In this document: one piece after another, positions 15,630 through 24,959 of the stretch
Numbering within the stretch: position 1 is the first letter of the stretch
Layout of the letters: every line of letters starts with the position of its first letter
Source of the DNA: Thermoflexaceae bacterium
GTDB taxonomy: Bacteria; Bacillota; Clostridia; Lachnospirales; Lachnospiraceae
Direction of reading: 5' to 3'
Assembly (NCBI GenBank): GCA_029226085.1
Contig: JAQXXN010000094.1
Coordinates: 1 to 39,541 of the forward strand
DNA length: 39,541 nucleotides
The notes under the pieces: generated by a model
Told to the model about the DNA's origin: nothing
What the model saw: only the letters and a program-made list of their open reading frames with translations
Databases searched by the model: none
Translations under genes and position numbers: made by a program

Positions 15630-16562
15630 ATGGCAGATGTTAAAATTTATTCCATTCAGAAAGAAATATGTGAAGTCATTAAGGGAAAAGAAGAAATTGT
15701 TGAAAAAGTTCTTGCTGTCATTTTTGCCGGAGGACATATTCTTCTTGACGATATTCCCGGAGTTGGTAAAACAACTCTTGCCATGTCCATTGCCCACGCC
15801 ATGTCTCTTGATTACAAACGTGTACAATTCACACCGGATGTCCTTCCAAGCGACATTGTTGGTTTCTCCATGTATAACAGTGCCACAAAAGAATTTGAAT
15901 ATAAACAGGGGACTGTATTCTGTAATCTTTTCCTTGCCGATGAAATCAACCGTACCTCTCCGAAGACCCAGTCTGCTCTCCTGGAAGTAATGGAGGAAGG
16001 AAATGTCACCGTTGACGGCATAACACATAAGCTTCCGGTTCCCTTTACCGTAATTGCCACGGAAAACCCAGTGGGTTCTTCCGGAACACAGCTTCTTCCG
16101 GAATCACAGCTTGACCGTTTCATGGTCTGTCTCTCCCTTGGTTATCCGGGACATGCAGATTCCATTGAAATATTAAGAAATGTGGTAAATCCGCCTATTA
16201 ATGATATTCATCCTGTTATTTCCCCGGATGAACTCCTTTTTATCCGGAAAACAGTGGATGAAATTCATGTGGATGAGAGTATTCTTGATTACATAACCAC
16301 CCTGGTGGAGGCTACCAGAAATAGTGAATATATTTCTCTTGGTTCCAGTCCACGCGGTGCAATTAACCTGTTGAAACTTTCCAAGGCAGTCGCTCTGATG
16401 AACGACCATGACTATGTGACTCCTTCCGACATCCGTTTTATTTTCTGTGATGTTCTCCGTCACAGAATCCGCCTTGGAAGCAAAGCAAAAGCGGAAGGAC
16501 TTTCGGCAGATGATGTTTTAAATAAGATTTTCTGCTCTGTTCCTGTACCAAAAGGAAATTAA
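15630..16562 (+). CDS. MoxR-family AAA+ ATPase
   Basis: Chaperone-like AAA+ ATPase thought to remodel or activate partner proteins encoded with it. Walker A GVGKTT is at residues 44-49, followed by the MoxR hallmark VQFTPDVLPSDIVGF; Walker B is FLADEIN at 101-107; the sensor-1 region reads IATENPVG; and the C-terminal lid contains SLGSSPRGAINLLKLSKA. Length 310 residues is typical. AGGAG lies ahead of the ATG. First gene of a three-gene operon with DUF58 and transglutaminase-like membrane proteins, a conserved arrangement in many bacteria whose exact role is not settled. Confidence 0.92.
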   Translation: MADVKIYSIQKEICEVIKGKEEIVEKVLAVIFAGGHILLDDIPGVGKTTLAMSIAHAMSLDYKRVQFTPDVLPSDIVGFSMYNSATKEFEYKQGTVFCNLFLADEINRTSPKTQSALLEVMEEGNVTVDGITHKLPVPFTVIATENPVGSSGTQLLPESQLDRFMVCLSLGYPGHADSIEILRNVVNPPINDIHPVISPDELLFIRKTVDEIHVDESILDYITTLVEATRNSEYISLGSSPRGAINLLKLSKAVALMNDHDYVTPSDIRFIFCDVLRHRIRLGSKAKAEGLSADDVLNKIFCSVPVPKGN

Positions 16563-16605
16563 TAAGCCTTTCCCACTTTTCATCATTCATTGAAAGGAAT
16601 ACGTG

Positions 16606-17646
16606 ATGAATAAATCTTTTGCCAGATATTTTGCCATAATCGGATATTTTTCTTTAATATTATTTAACGGTTTCATGTTTTATTTTCTGGGGAATTATTT
16701 TAACCTCATATTTCTTTGTGCACTGATTATCATTCCCTTCATATCCTTTTTTTCCACCGTGCTTTTGGTACCTTTTGTTTCTGCTGACATTACCGGTGCA
16801 TCGGTTGTGGAAAAACGCCATGATGAATTTCTGTTTCATGTTACACTGAAGAATTCATCCTTTCTTTTTACCAATAACAGTGTTTTGCATGTTACCATAA
16901 AGAACCCTCTTTTTGAGGAATCCGAGACTCATACGGTTAATCTTCCGATTACCCCGTTTCATCCGGTATCCGTTACCTATCCGGTATCAAGCGCTCATTG
17001 CGGAATTGTAACCATCACTTTATCCGAACTATACATATATGATATGTTGAATATTTTTACCTTTCAAAAAAAACTGGACTTAACACGGGAAATTCCTGTT
17101 TTTCCTGACTTTTCCATCGTTGATAATGATTTTTCCATGGATTTTTCTGAAGGAATTAACAATCTTGATGAAAGCCAGTCCAAAGGAAATGACACCAGCG
17201 AGGTCAGTGATGTACGAGAATATATTCCCGGTGATAAACTCCAGAATATCCATTGGAAGCTTTCTGCCAAAAAAGATATCCTGATGGTAAAAGAGCGTCT
17301 TAGCCTTACTTCATCACAATTACTTTTTTATATTGAACTTGCTTATACAAAAGAAAATCTTCTGGATACTATTTTAGATTATGCCTATGGTATTGGATTT
17401 TTTCTGTGTAATCATAATATTCCTTTTACTTATATGTGGTACAGTGCCAGAAAAAAAGAATGTCGTTTTTGCACAATACTAAATAGTTCTACCTTAAAAG
17501 ATACCATTTATGAAATACTTTATGAAATCCCTCTTGAAAATTACATGGAAATTCGTGACAGTATAAAGACGCTTTCCGGTCATGAAAATTATATTACGAT
17601 AGGTGTAGATTATGTTTTGGAAAAAGAAGCAGCAAAAGAAAAATGA
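16606..17646 (+). CDS. DUF58-domain membrane protein
   Basis: Two N-terminal transmembrane segments (about residues 8-55) are followed by an extracytoplasmic or linker beta-rich region and a DUF58 (von Willebrand factor A-like) domain with the signature REYIPGDKLQNIHWKLSAKK at about 205-225. DUF58 proteins accompany MoxR ATPases and may be their clients. ATG 16606 is chosen over GTG 16603 since AAAGGA is better spaced from it. The gene ends 35 bases inside the transglutaminase gene, implying coupled translation. About 346 residues. Confidence 0.88.
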   Translation: MNKSFARYFAIIGYFSLILFNGFMFYFLGNYFNLIFLCALIIIPFISFFSTVLLVPFVSADITGASVVEKRHDEFLFHVTLKNSSFLFTNNSVLHVTIKNPLFEESETHTVNLPITPFHPVSVTYPVSSAHCGIVTITLSELYIYDMLNIFTFQKKLDLTREIPVFPDFSIVDNDFSMDFSEGINNLDESQSKGNDTSEVSDVREYIPGDKLQNIHWKLSAKKDILMVKERLSLTSSQLLFYIELAYTKENLLDTILDYAYGIGFFLCNHNIPFTYMWYSARKKECRFCTILNSSTLKDTIYEILYEIPLENYMEIRDSIKTLSGHENYITIGVDYVLEKEAAKEK

Positions 17647-20098
17647 TTACAGCAGAATATTAGGATTAAACAACACAGATGAAGTGCTTTTTTCTTCCTT
17701 TGGAGAAATTCTTCTTCCGGTTTCACGGGCTATCTTGTGCTTTTTACTTACCGTTGGAAGCATATGCGGATATGCCTCCTGTTTTGGTGCCCAGTTTAAC
17801 CTTGCCATCATACTGCTCATTTTATTTGCTGTTTCCGTTATCATCTCTTTTGTTAGGGATTTACACTCAAAATTTATCCGTAATTCCTGTTATATCATAT
17901 TTCTCATATCTTTTACTTTGCTAATATTACGGTTTTATACTTATGTTAATAGCGGCTATCACGCCATTGTCAACATGTCTTATGCTTCCCTTGAAAATTA
18001 TCTGGACATTCCTGCACTTGTCCATTATGAAGAGCTGATTGAGAATTCTTATGTGACAATCACTTTTTTTCTCATCTTTCTTGGTATTTTTGAGCTGCTC
18101 CTATTTCATATGTGGATTGGAGAACGCATTAACCTTCTGACCGTCTTTCTTATAAGCTTCGGTCCTTATATTGTTCCCCTGTTTATTAACCTGATGCCGG
18201 ATACTTTTTATCTTGCGTGTTTACTTACTGCCTATATTGCAATTATAATGATCCGTTTCAGCCTCCACATCAACACACATCCGGAACGAAATAAAACTTA
18301 CTCTGTTTATCCGAAACACAATCCCTGGTCGAAAAAAATCCACGGATTTTCTTATGGTGCCAATGGCATAAGCTATTTCATGTCATTATTTGTTTCCTTC
18401 CTTATGTCACTTTGCATTCTTCTTGTTATCCATATTTCACTTCCCTATTCTACTTTTCTCAGGAACTCATCGGAGAGTCTGCTGAAAGCAGAAGTTACGG
18501 ATGATGTAAAATATATTGTTACCTTTGGTTTAAGCGGCTATTTTAACCGTTATTCCTCTACCGGAGGTTTAAATGACGGTAAACTTGGCGGCATCTATTC
18601 CGTTCGTCCGGATTATGAAACCGACCTCACCGTAAGATATGTACCGTTATCCTCCCAGCCGGTATATCTGCGTGGTTTTGTTGGAATCGGTTATACAGAT
18701 CGTCAATGGTATAATGCTGACATGCTGCTCTCTAATAATCTTATTAATTCGGATTCCTACAAGAGGCTCTGTGAAGATACTGCCCTGATAACGGAGTATA
18801 GCTATTTAAGCCGGACTTTTTCCTCCCGTCTTTTCCGGATGGACATCACAAACAAGGGTGCCGATCCGGAATATTCCTATGCACCCTATTACACTAATCC
18901 TGATTCATTAGAGATATATCCGTCTTTTACATCGTCCGATTACTACTACTTTTTATGGAACCATTCCAGGACATATGGTTATTATCCTTTCTCCATAGAT
19001 TATGCAGATACATTCCATCCCAAATCTGAGGAATCATCTTTTAATCCATATCCTTATCTTCAGGTTCCGGATTCAACACGCAGAGAAATTCTTACATTTT
19101 TAAATAATAACGATTTATGCGTGGAATACATTACAAAATCTTCTGGTGAATACCGCACTTATTCCGAAAGTGAATTGCAGTCAGTTATCAACCGTGTATC
19201 CAATTGTCTTTCTACGGAATTTGTATATTCCCTTAATCCAGGAATTACACCGAATAATCAGGACTATGTGGGGTATTTTCTTAATAACAATCAAAAAGGC
19301 TTTTGTGCTCATTTTGCAACTTCTGCGGTTTTGATTTTCCGTACCCTGGGCATACCGGCACGTTATGTTGAAGGATATGTGCTTACTTCAGAAGATTTGC
19401 AGGAAGGCACTCTTGTGTCGGATGCCTCTGTATCCGATTACATTGATACTTCCTATCTTTCCGGTCAGATATCTGATTCTGATCTTTCGGTTGTTGATGT
19501 GGATATTGCAGATGATAAAGCACATGCCTGGGTTGAATACTACGACCCTTACTTTGGATGGAAGGTATTCGAGGCAACCACGGCTTCCTTGGAATCCTCT
19601 TCTTCTGATTCCGATTTCTGGTCTGCCTTATATAGCCTGTTTAACCAGACTTCCACTGCGGATGATGCCGTTGTAATGGAGGAGAATACCATATCTTCCA
19701 ATTCCCTTACATCTGCCATTTCCGTAATTCTTCTGGCTGCATTTGGAATTCTTATCTTCCTTATGATGTCCTATTTCGGATGGCATTATATACGCCAGTA
19801 TCGTTCCTATCACCGTAACCGCAGGAACATTAATGTCCGAAATTATTATAAGATAATCTGTCGGTATATAAGCAGGCATTATCCTGAATTTGATTATATT
19901 CTTACCTTTGAACAGCAGCTTGAATTTATCCATTCCCATTACAGGCTCTGTAAAAAATTGCAGAATAATTCTTTATTAAAGCTTGCTGCTTTATTGGAAC
20001 AGGCGGCTTTCTCCAACAGGGAAATGACTTCCACAGAATATCAGTTTTCCATGAAACTTTTAAAACTGCTGCGAAGAAATGTTGTTTTGCATTTTTAA
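17612..20098 (+). CDS. Transglutaminase-like membrane protein
   Basis: Large membrane protein (828 residues) of the MoxR/DUF58 operon. Six or so N-terminal transmembrane segments span about residues 25-285 in two groups, then a large extracytoplasmic region, a transglutaminase-like domain and a final transmembrane helix near 705-725 with a short cytoplasmic tail. The catalytic Cys565 lies in GFCAHFATS and His638 in AHAWVEYYD. The third position reads WKVFEAT, with Glu where many family members have Asp. Family members are thought to act on cell-surface proteins or as proteases or amidases; the substrate is unknown. Confidence 0.88.
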   Translation: MFWKKKQQKKNDYSRILGLNNTDEVLFSSFGEILLPVSRAILCFLLTVGSICGYASCFGAQFNLAIILLILFAVSVIISFVRDLHSKFIRNSCYIIFLISFTLLILRFYTYVNSGYHAIVNMSYASLENYLDIPALVHYEELIENSYVTITFFLIFLGIFELLLFHMWIGERINLLTVFLISFGPYIVPLFINLMPDTFYLACLLTAYIAIIMIRFSLHINTHPERNKTYSVYPKHNPWSKKIHGFSYGANGISYFMSLFVSFLMSLCILLVIHISLPYSTFLRNSSESLLKAEVTDDVKYIVTFGLSGYFNRYSSTGGLNDGKLGGIYSVRPDYETDLTVRYVPLSSQPVYLRGFVGIGYTDRQWYNADMLLSNNLINSDSYKRLCEDTALITEYSYLSRTFSSRLFRMDITNKGADPEYSYAPYYTNPDSLEIYPSFTSSDYYYFLWNHSRTYGYYPFSIDYADTFHPKSEESSFNPYPYLQVPDSTRREILTFLNNNDLCVEYITKSSGEYRTYSESELQSVINRVSNCLSTEFVYSLNPGITPNNQDYVGYFLNNNQKGFCAHFATSAVLIFRTLGIPARYVEGYVLTSEDLQEGTLVSDASVSDYIDTSYLSGQISDSDLSVVDVDIADDKAHAWVEYYDPYFGWKVFEATTASLESSSSDSDFWSALYSLFNQTSTADDAVVMEENTISSNSLTSAISVILLAAFGILIFLMMSYFGWHYIRQYRSYHRNRRNINVRNYYKIICRYISRHYPEFDYILTFEQQLEFIHSHYRLCKKLQNNSLLKLAALLEQAAFSNREMTSTEYQFSMKLLKLLRRNVVLHF

Positions 20099-20105
20099 TA
20101 TTCAA

Positions 20106-20155
20106 TAAAAAAGAGCGGAGCCGATTCCAAAAAATCCTTCTCCACTCTCTTTTGA
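20106..20155. terminator. Bidirectional terminator between convergent genes
   Basis: AAAAGAGCGGAG near 20108 pairs imperfectly with CTCCACTCTCTTTT near 20140-20153 (two-base bulge). A-rich sequence on the left and T-rich sequence on the right serve both strands. It separates the transglutaminase gene from the APH-like gene. Confidence 0.6.
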
Positions 20156-20172
20156 GGTGATTGCTTTAAATT

Positions 20173-20922
20173 TTACTGATAATCAAATACATCCAGCCAT
20201 TTGAAAAGTAAATCCTTTTCTTCCGGTCTCTTCTTTGCCAGCTGTGCAGCTGCTACGATTGGAAGCCACTGCTGTACATATCTCTTCTGTGTTCCACTCT
20301 TTTCACAGAATAAGTCCATATACTTATCTGCTGTTTCTTTGCTTTCAAGTGCAAGTAAAAGATAGGTTCTTGCCACATCCGCACTTGCATTTCCCTGTGA
20401 TGCATGTACCCAGTCAACTACATGAAGTTCACCGTCTTTGTCAATGATTATATTCTTTGGACAATAATCTCCATGACAAAGCTTTGTATGCTTTGGCATT
20501 CCTTCCAGCTTCTCATGCAGATCATATTTTGTTGCATCATCAATGCAGTCCAGGTCACTTATCTGCTTTGACATCTTATCCTTTAACTTATTTAACAAAG
20601 GATTTCTCTTCTGATGAATTTTTAACTGCATATCAACCATCATCTCAAGATACTTGTCAATATCATCAGGATTTTCCTTCATCAGTTCATCCATGGTTTT
20701 GCCTTCCACATACTCCCTGCGGATTGCCCACTTACCGTCAATCATGGTAACTTCCAGAATCTTTGGAATATTCAGACCGGTATCTTCTACTCTTGCATTA
20801 TTCAATGCCTCGTAAAGAACTTCCGCTTTTGGATATTCTTTTTCAAATACTTTGATTGCAGTGTTATTCTCTAAATACACGCTTTTTAGAGTTCCCTTAT
20901 AAATGCAATTATCAAGCGCCAT
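20173..20922 (-). CDS. APH/choline-kinase-like phosphotransferase family protein
   Basis: Protein-kinase-like fold small-molecule kinase of the aminoglycoside phosphotransferase superfamily (249 residues). Visible: an N-lobe with AIKVFEKEYPKAEVLYEAL containing the likely ATP-binding Lys, the catalytic loop LCHGDYCPKNIIID with the catalytic Asp and Asn, and the metal-binding VVDWVHAS in place of the DFG equivalent. AGAGAGG precedes the ATG. Chromosomal members like this in Clostridia are usually housekeeping kinases of unknown substrate; resistance to aminoglycosides should not be assumed. It is a single-gene unit convergent with the transglutaminase operon. Confidence 0.82.
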   Translation of the reverse strand: MALDNCIYKGTLKSVYLENNTAIKVFEKEYPKAEVLYEALNNARVEDTGLNIPKILEVTMIDGKWAIRREYVEGKTMDELMKENPDDIDKYLEMMVDMQLKIHQKRNPLLNKLKDKMSKQISDLDCIDDATKYDLHEKLEGMPKHTKLCHGDYCPKNIIIDKDGELHVVDWVHASQGNASADVARTYLLLALESKETADKYMDLFCEKSGTQKRYVQQWLPIVAAAQLAKKRPEEKDLLFKWLDVFDYQ

Positions 20923-21059
20923 ATTTTTATACCTCTCTTTCAGAAATTTACGTTCCTATTTTGTATATATATTTTACTACAATCAATTCAATTTGTATAG
21001 TCAATTCTTTGTTATACATGTAAATTTTATATATGTTTGCTCTATTTAGTACATTTTCG

Positions 21060-21563
21060 TTAATTATTTTTATCTAATGCCATATCAAGTGCTTTCTGTT
21101 CTTCATCTCCCAGTGCAATATACGATTGTCCATTGATGATTTCTTTAACATATACATAAGAGCCTTCCGGTCCATGCATGGAATTCATGGATAATCCTGT
21201 ATTATGCTCATTTAAAAGTACCAGGGCAAAACTCAGCTTTCCACCCATTTCATTAAATGCATCATATTTTACAAGGCCAACTTTGCAGATTGTCTTTTCC
21301 ATCTTTTCATATAACTCTGCAATGTCTTTTCCATTTTTAAATGACTTTAACTTGATATCCTCAATTTCATTCAGTTTACTCTTAATTAATTCTTCCATGG
21401 TTCGTCCGTCTCTTCCCCCCATGAATTCTTCGTATCTTTTTGTAAGTTTTTTTAGTTTACATAAAATTGTTATTATCATGGCGAAACATACTATTAGTAA
21501 TATAACTAAAGCAATTACTATGTATGCTCCATTCACGGTTACTATTCCAAAAAAATCGATCAT
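21060..21563 (-). CDS. DUF4446 family membrane-anchored protein
   Basis: A 167-residue protein with one N-terminal transmembrane helix (about residues 10-35), a charged coiled segment, and a C-terminal domain with AFNEMGGKLSFALVLLNEHNTG, the recognisable DUF4446 core, which usually sits beside parB in Clostridia. AAGGAGT lies upstream of the ATG. It is the third gene after parA and parB in the same direction with a 72-base gap, so probably co-transcribed. Function is not known; the synteny suggests a tie to chromosome segregation or the envelope. Confidence 0.82.
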   Translation of the reverse strand: MIDFFGIVTVNGAYIVIALVILLIVCFAMIITILCKLKKLTKRYEEFMGGRDGRTMEELIKSKLNEIEDIKLKSFKNGKDIAELYEKMEKTICKVGLVKYDAFNEMGGKLSFALVLLNEHNTGLSMNSMHGPEGSYVYVKEIINGQSYIALGDEEQKALDMALDKNN

Positions 21564-21635
21564 GTCTACTCCTTATTATCATCTAATTATTGATTTGCTT
21601 TAATAATAAGCATAATTTTATATTAACTCAATATT

Positions 21636-22532
21636 CTACTTGCCAGCATTAAGAAACTCAACAATTCTTTCGAATTCTTCTTTTGAAAAATAGTTAATTT
21701 CAATCTTACCCTTATTATTTTCTTTATTATGAATAACTACTTTTGTATTTAAAAGCTTATTTAGTTTTTCTTCATAATCTCTATAAACAAAATCATTTGC
21801 CGGAAGTTCTTTTTTCTTAATCGGTTTATCCAGATTCTTAATAAGACTCTCTGTTTCTCTTACACTTAATCTTTCGTCAAATATTTTTTGTGCAATGGAA
21901 TACTGCTTATCCCCATCTTCTACTGCAATTAATGCTCTCGCATGGCCACTTGATATCATATCATCGATTACCATCTGCTGAACTCTTGTATCCAGCTTTA
22001 ATAATCTCATGGAATTGGTTACAGCAGAACGGCTCTTTGATACACGTTCAGCAACTTCATCCTGTTTCAGATTATATTCTTCAAGAAGTCTTTTATATGC
22101 CAGTGCTTCTTCAATTGGATTTAAGTCCTCTCTCTGAATATTTTCAATTAATGCCACTTCTACAATTTCCTGATCCGTAAAATCTTTTATAACAACCGGC
22201 ACTTCCTTAAGTCCTGCAATCTTTGCAGCTCTCCATCTTCTTTCCCCGGCAATTATCTCATAGTAGTTTTCTCTTTTTTGCACCAGAATTGGCTGAAGAA
22301 TACCATGCTGTTTAATCGATTCTGCTAAATCCTGAAGTGCATCTTCATCGAATAATTTTCTAGGCTGATCTCTGTTTGGTTCCAGTTCGTTAATTCTTAA
22401 TTTTGATTCAACCTTTTTCTCAACAACCTTTTCTACTACTTTTTCTACAACCTTTACTTCATTATCATCATCCAGGTTTCCCGGAATTAATGAGCCAAGT
22501 CCTTTTCCTAATCCGCCTTTCTTAACAGCCAT
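21636..22532 (-). CDS. parB: Chromosome partitioning protein ParB (Spo0J)
   Basis: Binds parS and loads as a CTP-dependent sliding clamp. The N-terminal arm KGGLGKGLGSLIPG is typical, followed by a lysine/valine-rich repeat (VVEKVVEK), the ParB domain with RDQPRKLF and the CTP-binding motif GERRWRA, IENIQREDLNPIEEA, a helix-turn-helix (KQDEVAERVSKSRSAVTNSMRLL) and a C-terminal dimerisation domain. 298 residues, normal length. The gene starts two bases after parA ends, with AAAGGAG upstream. Two perfect parS copies lie just ahead of the parA gene. Confidence 0.96.
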   Translation of the reverse strand: MAVKKGGLGKGLGSLIPGNLDDDNEVKVVEKVVEKVVEKKVESKLRINELEPNRDQPRKLFDEDALQDLAESIKQHGILQPILVQKRENYYEIIAGERRWRAAKIAGLKEVPVVIKDFTDQEIVEVALIENIQREDLNPIEEALAYKRLLEEYNLKQDEVAERVSKSRSAVTNSMRLLKLDTRVQQMVIDDMISSGHARALIAVEDGDKQYSIAQKIFDERLSVRETESLIKNLDKPIKKKELPANDFVYRDYEEKLNKLLNTKVVIHNKENNKGKIEINYFSKEEFERIVEFLNAGK

Positions 22533-22534
22533 CT

Positions 22535-23302
22535 CTATACTCCTTTATTATTAATAACTTCTTCTGCTAACATTCTGTAACTTTCTGCTCCAGCCGACTT
22601 TGGTTCATATATATTAATCGGTAACCCATGGCTAGGTGCTTCTGCAAGACGTACATTTCTTGGAATAATTGTCTTATATACTGCCTGATTCAAATTTTCC
22701 TTGACATTTTCAACAACCTGCAAGGATAAATTTGTTCTTGCATCATACATGGTAAATACCACTCCTTCAATTTCGAGAGAAGGATTCAATTTTTTCTTAA
22801 CTAATTTAATGGAATGAATCAGCTGGCTTAATCCTTCCAGTGCATAATATTCGCATTGAATTGGTACAAGAACCGTATCTGCTGCTGTCATTGCATTAAC
22901 TGTAAGCATAGTTAATGAAGGAGGACAGTCAATTATTACAAAATCATAATTATCTTTTACTTTTTCAATTTGATTCTTTAATATGTATTCTCTATCATCA
23001 ATTCCAATTAGGTCTATTTCGGCACCTGCAAGATTAACATCGGATGGAAGCAAATCCAGATTATCATACAAATTTTTTATTATTGCATCCTCTATGGAAC
23101 ACTCATCAATTACAACCTGATAAATTGTATTTCTTCCTTTGCCTTTATCTACTCCAAGTCCACTTGTTGTATTTCCCTGTGGATCAATATCCACTGTCAG
23201 TACCTTTTTTCCTGCCTCCGCCAGACAAGCAGATAGATTAATGGATGTAGTGGTTTTTCCTACGCCACCCTTTTGATTGGCGATTGCAATTACTCTTCCC
23301 AT
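22535..23302 (-). CDS. parA: Chromosome partitioning ATPase ParA (Soj)
   Basis: Deviant Walker A ATPase, partner of ParB in origin segregation. The motif KGGVGKTTTSINL lies at the N terminus, with DIDPQGN and VIIDCPPSL after it. About 255 residues. I choose ATG 23302 because AAAGGAG is seven bases from it but only one base from the upstream ATG 23308. The parS pair lies within 70-145 bases of the start, so ParB spreading from these sites could cover the parAB promoter and autoregulate it, as in other bacteria. Confidence 0.96.
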   Translation of the reverse strand: MGRVIAIANQKGGVGKTTTSINLSACLAEAGKKVLTVDIDPQGNTTSGLGVDKGKGRNTIYQVVIDECSIEDAIIKNLYDNLDLLPSDVNLAGAEIDLIGIDDREYILKNQIEKVKDNYDFVIIDCPPSLTMLTVNAMTAADTVLVPIQCEYYALEGLSQLIHSIKLVKKKLNPSLEIEGVVFTMYDARTNLSLQVVENVKENLNQAVYKTIIPRNVRLAEAPSHGLPINIYEPKSAGAESYRMLAEEVINNKGV

Positions 23303-23371
23303 TTTCATACTCCTTTAATGCATTGTATGTTATTAGTATAACATCATTTTAAATTATAATCTACACCAAAA

Positions 23372-23387
23372 TGTTTCACGTGAAACA
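23372..23387. promoter_or_regulatory. parS site 1
   Basis: TGTTTCACGTGAAACA, an exact match to the Bacillus-type 16-bp consensus, located 70 bases upstream of parA. Confidence 0.96.
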
Positions 23388-23427
23388 TTTTTTATTGGTA
23401 AATTTGCCATAAATTATTTTATAAAAA

Positions 23428-23443
23428 TGTTTCACGTGAAACA
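23428..23443. promoter_or_regulatory. parS site 2
   Basis: Second exact TGTTTCACGTGAAACA, 56 bp from the first start to start, in the same intergenic region. Confidence 0.96.
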
Positions 23444-23470
23444 TTTAATAATATTATCGAATATAAAATA

Positions 23471-23530
23471 AATACCTATCAAAAATAGATTCAACAAATG
23501 GATTGCTGTTTTCTATTCCAGATAGGTATT
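23471..23530 (-). terminator. Terminator ending the mnmE-mnmG-rsmG-coiled-coil operon
   Basis: AATACCTATC pairs with GATAGGTATT (23471-23480 with 23521-23530), with a nested AAATAG/CTATT pairing inside the loop. On the minus strand it is followed by a T-rich TATTTTATATT. It lies just after the coiled-coil gene and next to the parS sites. Confidence 0.6.
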
Positions 23531-23543
23531 ATAATTTAGTGAA

Positions 23544-24200
23544 TTACTTATTAATATATTTGATAATTCCTTTATATATTTCATCCAGTTCAAGTTTTAC
23601 ACGAACCGGATCAAACTTTAGAATTCGAGAAACAAAATATAATCTGTCCGCTATCTCTTCGAGAAATTTTTTATTATCGGTATTAATATCCAGTGTTTCA
23701 ATATTAGAAGAGAGTAGTTGTTTTTCTTCTTCATCAGTTTCTGTGGTTTTTTCTTCCTTTACCTCAACATCATTTATTTCACTTTTTTTCGTTTTCTTTC
23801 CACCTGTTGTATACATGGCAAGTTCACCGTTCAGACGTATTACATCATTGGAAAGAGAATTTAATTTTGTATTATTAGAATTTGCATGTGCAATTACAAT
23901 GGCTATTTCTTCAATCATGGAATTAATATTCTTTATTTCATCAGAAATATCATCTGCTTCCGTACGCAGCAAATCTTCCTGGGCTTTCAGCTCAATTATC
24001 TCACGATTTTGAAATTCCATCCTGCTTCCGCTGGCATTAAATACATTATATGTATCATTGTCATAAAAATTAAGTTTAGAAATAGTTTTATGAATTTCGT
24101 TTGCTTCAATGATTTTACTGTTCATCAAAGTTTCTTTTTCATTTCTCTGATTTTCTAAATCATTTAACCGGTTATTAAGATAATCAATTATAACTTTCAT
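23544..24200 (-). CDS. Coiled-coil protein of unknown function next to parS
   Basis: I do not recognise a named family with confidence. The protein (about 218 residues) is almost wholly charged and helical: a heptad-like coiled coil over roughly residues 1-130 (NNRLNDLENQRNEKETLMNS, then LKAQEDLLRTEADDIS), an acidic Lys/Glu/Thr-rich linker around 130-160, and a compact C-terminal segment with RLYFVSRILKFDPVRVKLEL. There is no membrane segment. ATG 24200 is preferred because GGAGGTGG, which overlaps the earlier ATG 24212, is its ribosome binding site. It is the last gene of the mnmE-mnmG-rsmG operon and abuts the parS pair, so a segregation or cell-cycle role is possible but unproven. Confidence 0.7.
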   Translation of the reverse strand: MKVIIDYLNNRLNDLENQRNEKETLMNSKIIEANEIHKTISKLNFYDNDTYNVFNASGSRMEFQNREIIELKAQEDLLRTEADDISDEIKNINSMIEEIAIVIAHANSNNTKLNSLSNDVIRLNGELAMYTTGGKKTKKSEINDVEVKEEKTTETDEEEKQLLSSNIETLDINTDNKKFLEEIADRLYFVSRILKFDPVRVKLELDEIYKGIIKYINK

Positions 24201-24218
24201 GTCCACCTCCATAAAAAA

Positions 24219-24959
24219 TCATTGTAATGGTTCTTTTGACGGTAATCCTGCTTTTCGGGGATACTTCTTAGGTGTATTTTTTATCTTTTTAATTACAACA
24301 AATGAGCGTTCAATATCAGATTCCGGAAGAATATATGGAATAACTTCCAATATGGTTCCTCCAAGAATATCAACTGCATTTTGGGAACTTTTAAGTTCCT
24401 CTTTGATTTCACCGGATTTTAAAGCAATAAACAAACCGTCCTTCTTAATAAAAGGAAGACAGTATTCGGATAAGGTTGTGAGATTCGCAACTGCTCTTGA
24501 AACACACAAATCATATTTTTCCCGGTAATTTACATTATTAGCAAAATCTTCTGCCCTGCCATGGAAAGCATTTATGTTTTTCAAATTAAGATTTTCAATT
24601 ACCTGATTCAGAAAATTAATTCTTTTATTAAGGGAATCCAGCAAATCAATCTGCAAATCAGGAAAAGCAATTTTCAAAGGAATTCCAGGAAAACCAGCAC
24701 CGGTTCCAACATCAATAACCTTTGCATTCTGCTTTTGACAAATCAGATCACGAAAATCTGGAACCACATTTACAGCCAGACAATCAATATAATGCTTTAA
24801 AAGCACCTCATCATAATCTGTTATTGCCGTAAGATTCATATATTGATTCTGCTCATAGAGAATGTGGTAATATTCATCAAACATTCCAAGCTGTTCATCG
24901 GAAAGAGTAATATTTAACTGGTTCAGTCTTTTAACAAATAAATCCTTAGACGAATTCAT
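24219..24959 (-). CDS. rsmG: 16S rRNA (guanine-N7)-methyltransferase RsmG
   Basis: Methylates N7 of G527 in 16S rRNA using S-adenosylmethionine. The SAM-binding loop VIDVGTGAGFPGIPLKIAFP and the downstream FHGRAEDFA and CVSRAVANL motifs are diagnostic. 246 residues, normal length. The ATG overlaps the mnmG stop by one base (TAATG), the standard gidA-gidB coupling. Loss of this gene in other bacteria gives low-level streptomycin resistance; the frame here is intact. Confidence 0.95.
   Translation of the reverse strand: MNSSKDLFVKRLNQLNITLSDEQLGMFDEYYHILYEQNQYMNLTAITDYDEVLLKHYIDCLAVNVVPDFRDLICQKQNAKVIDVGTGAGFPGIPLKIAFPDLQIDLLDSLNKRINFLNQVIENLNLKNINAFHGRAEDFANNVNYREKYDLCVSRAVANLTTLSEYCLPFIKKDGLFIALKSGEIKEELKSSQNAVDILGGTILEVIPYILPESDIERSFVVIKKIKNTPKKYPRKAGLPSKEPLQ

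Noticed and set aside
20173..20922. Aminoglycoside resistance gene
   Set aside because: The fold is shared, but the gene sits in a core locus and has no specific similarity I can see to resistance enzymes.
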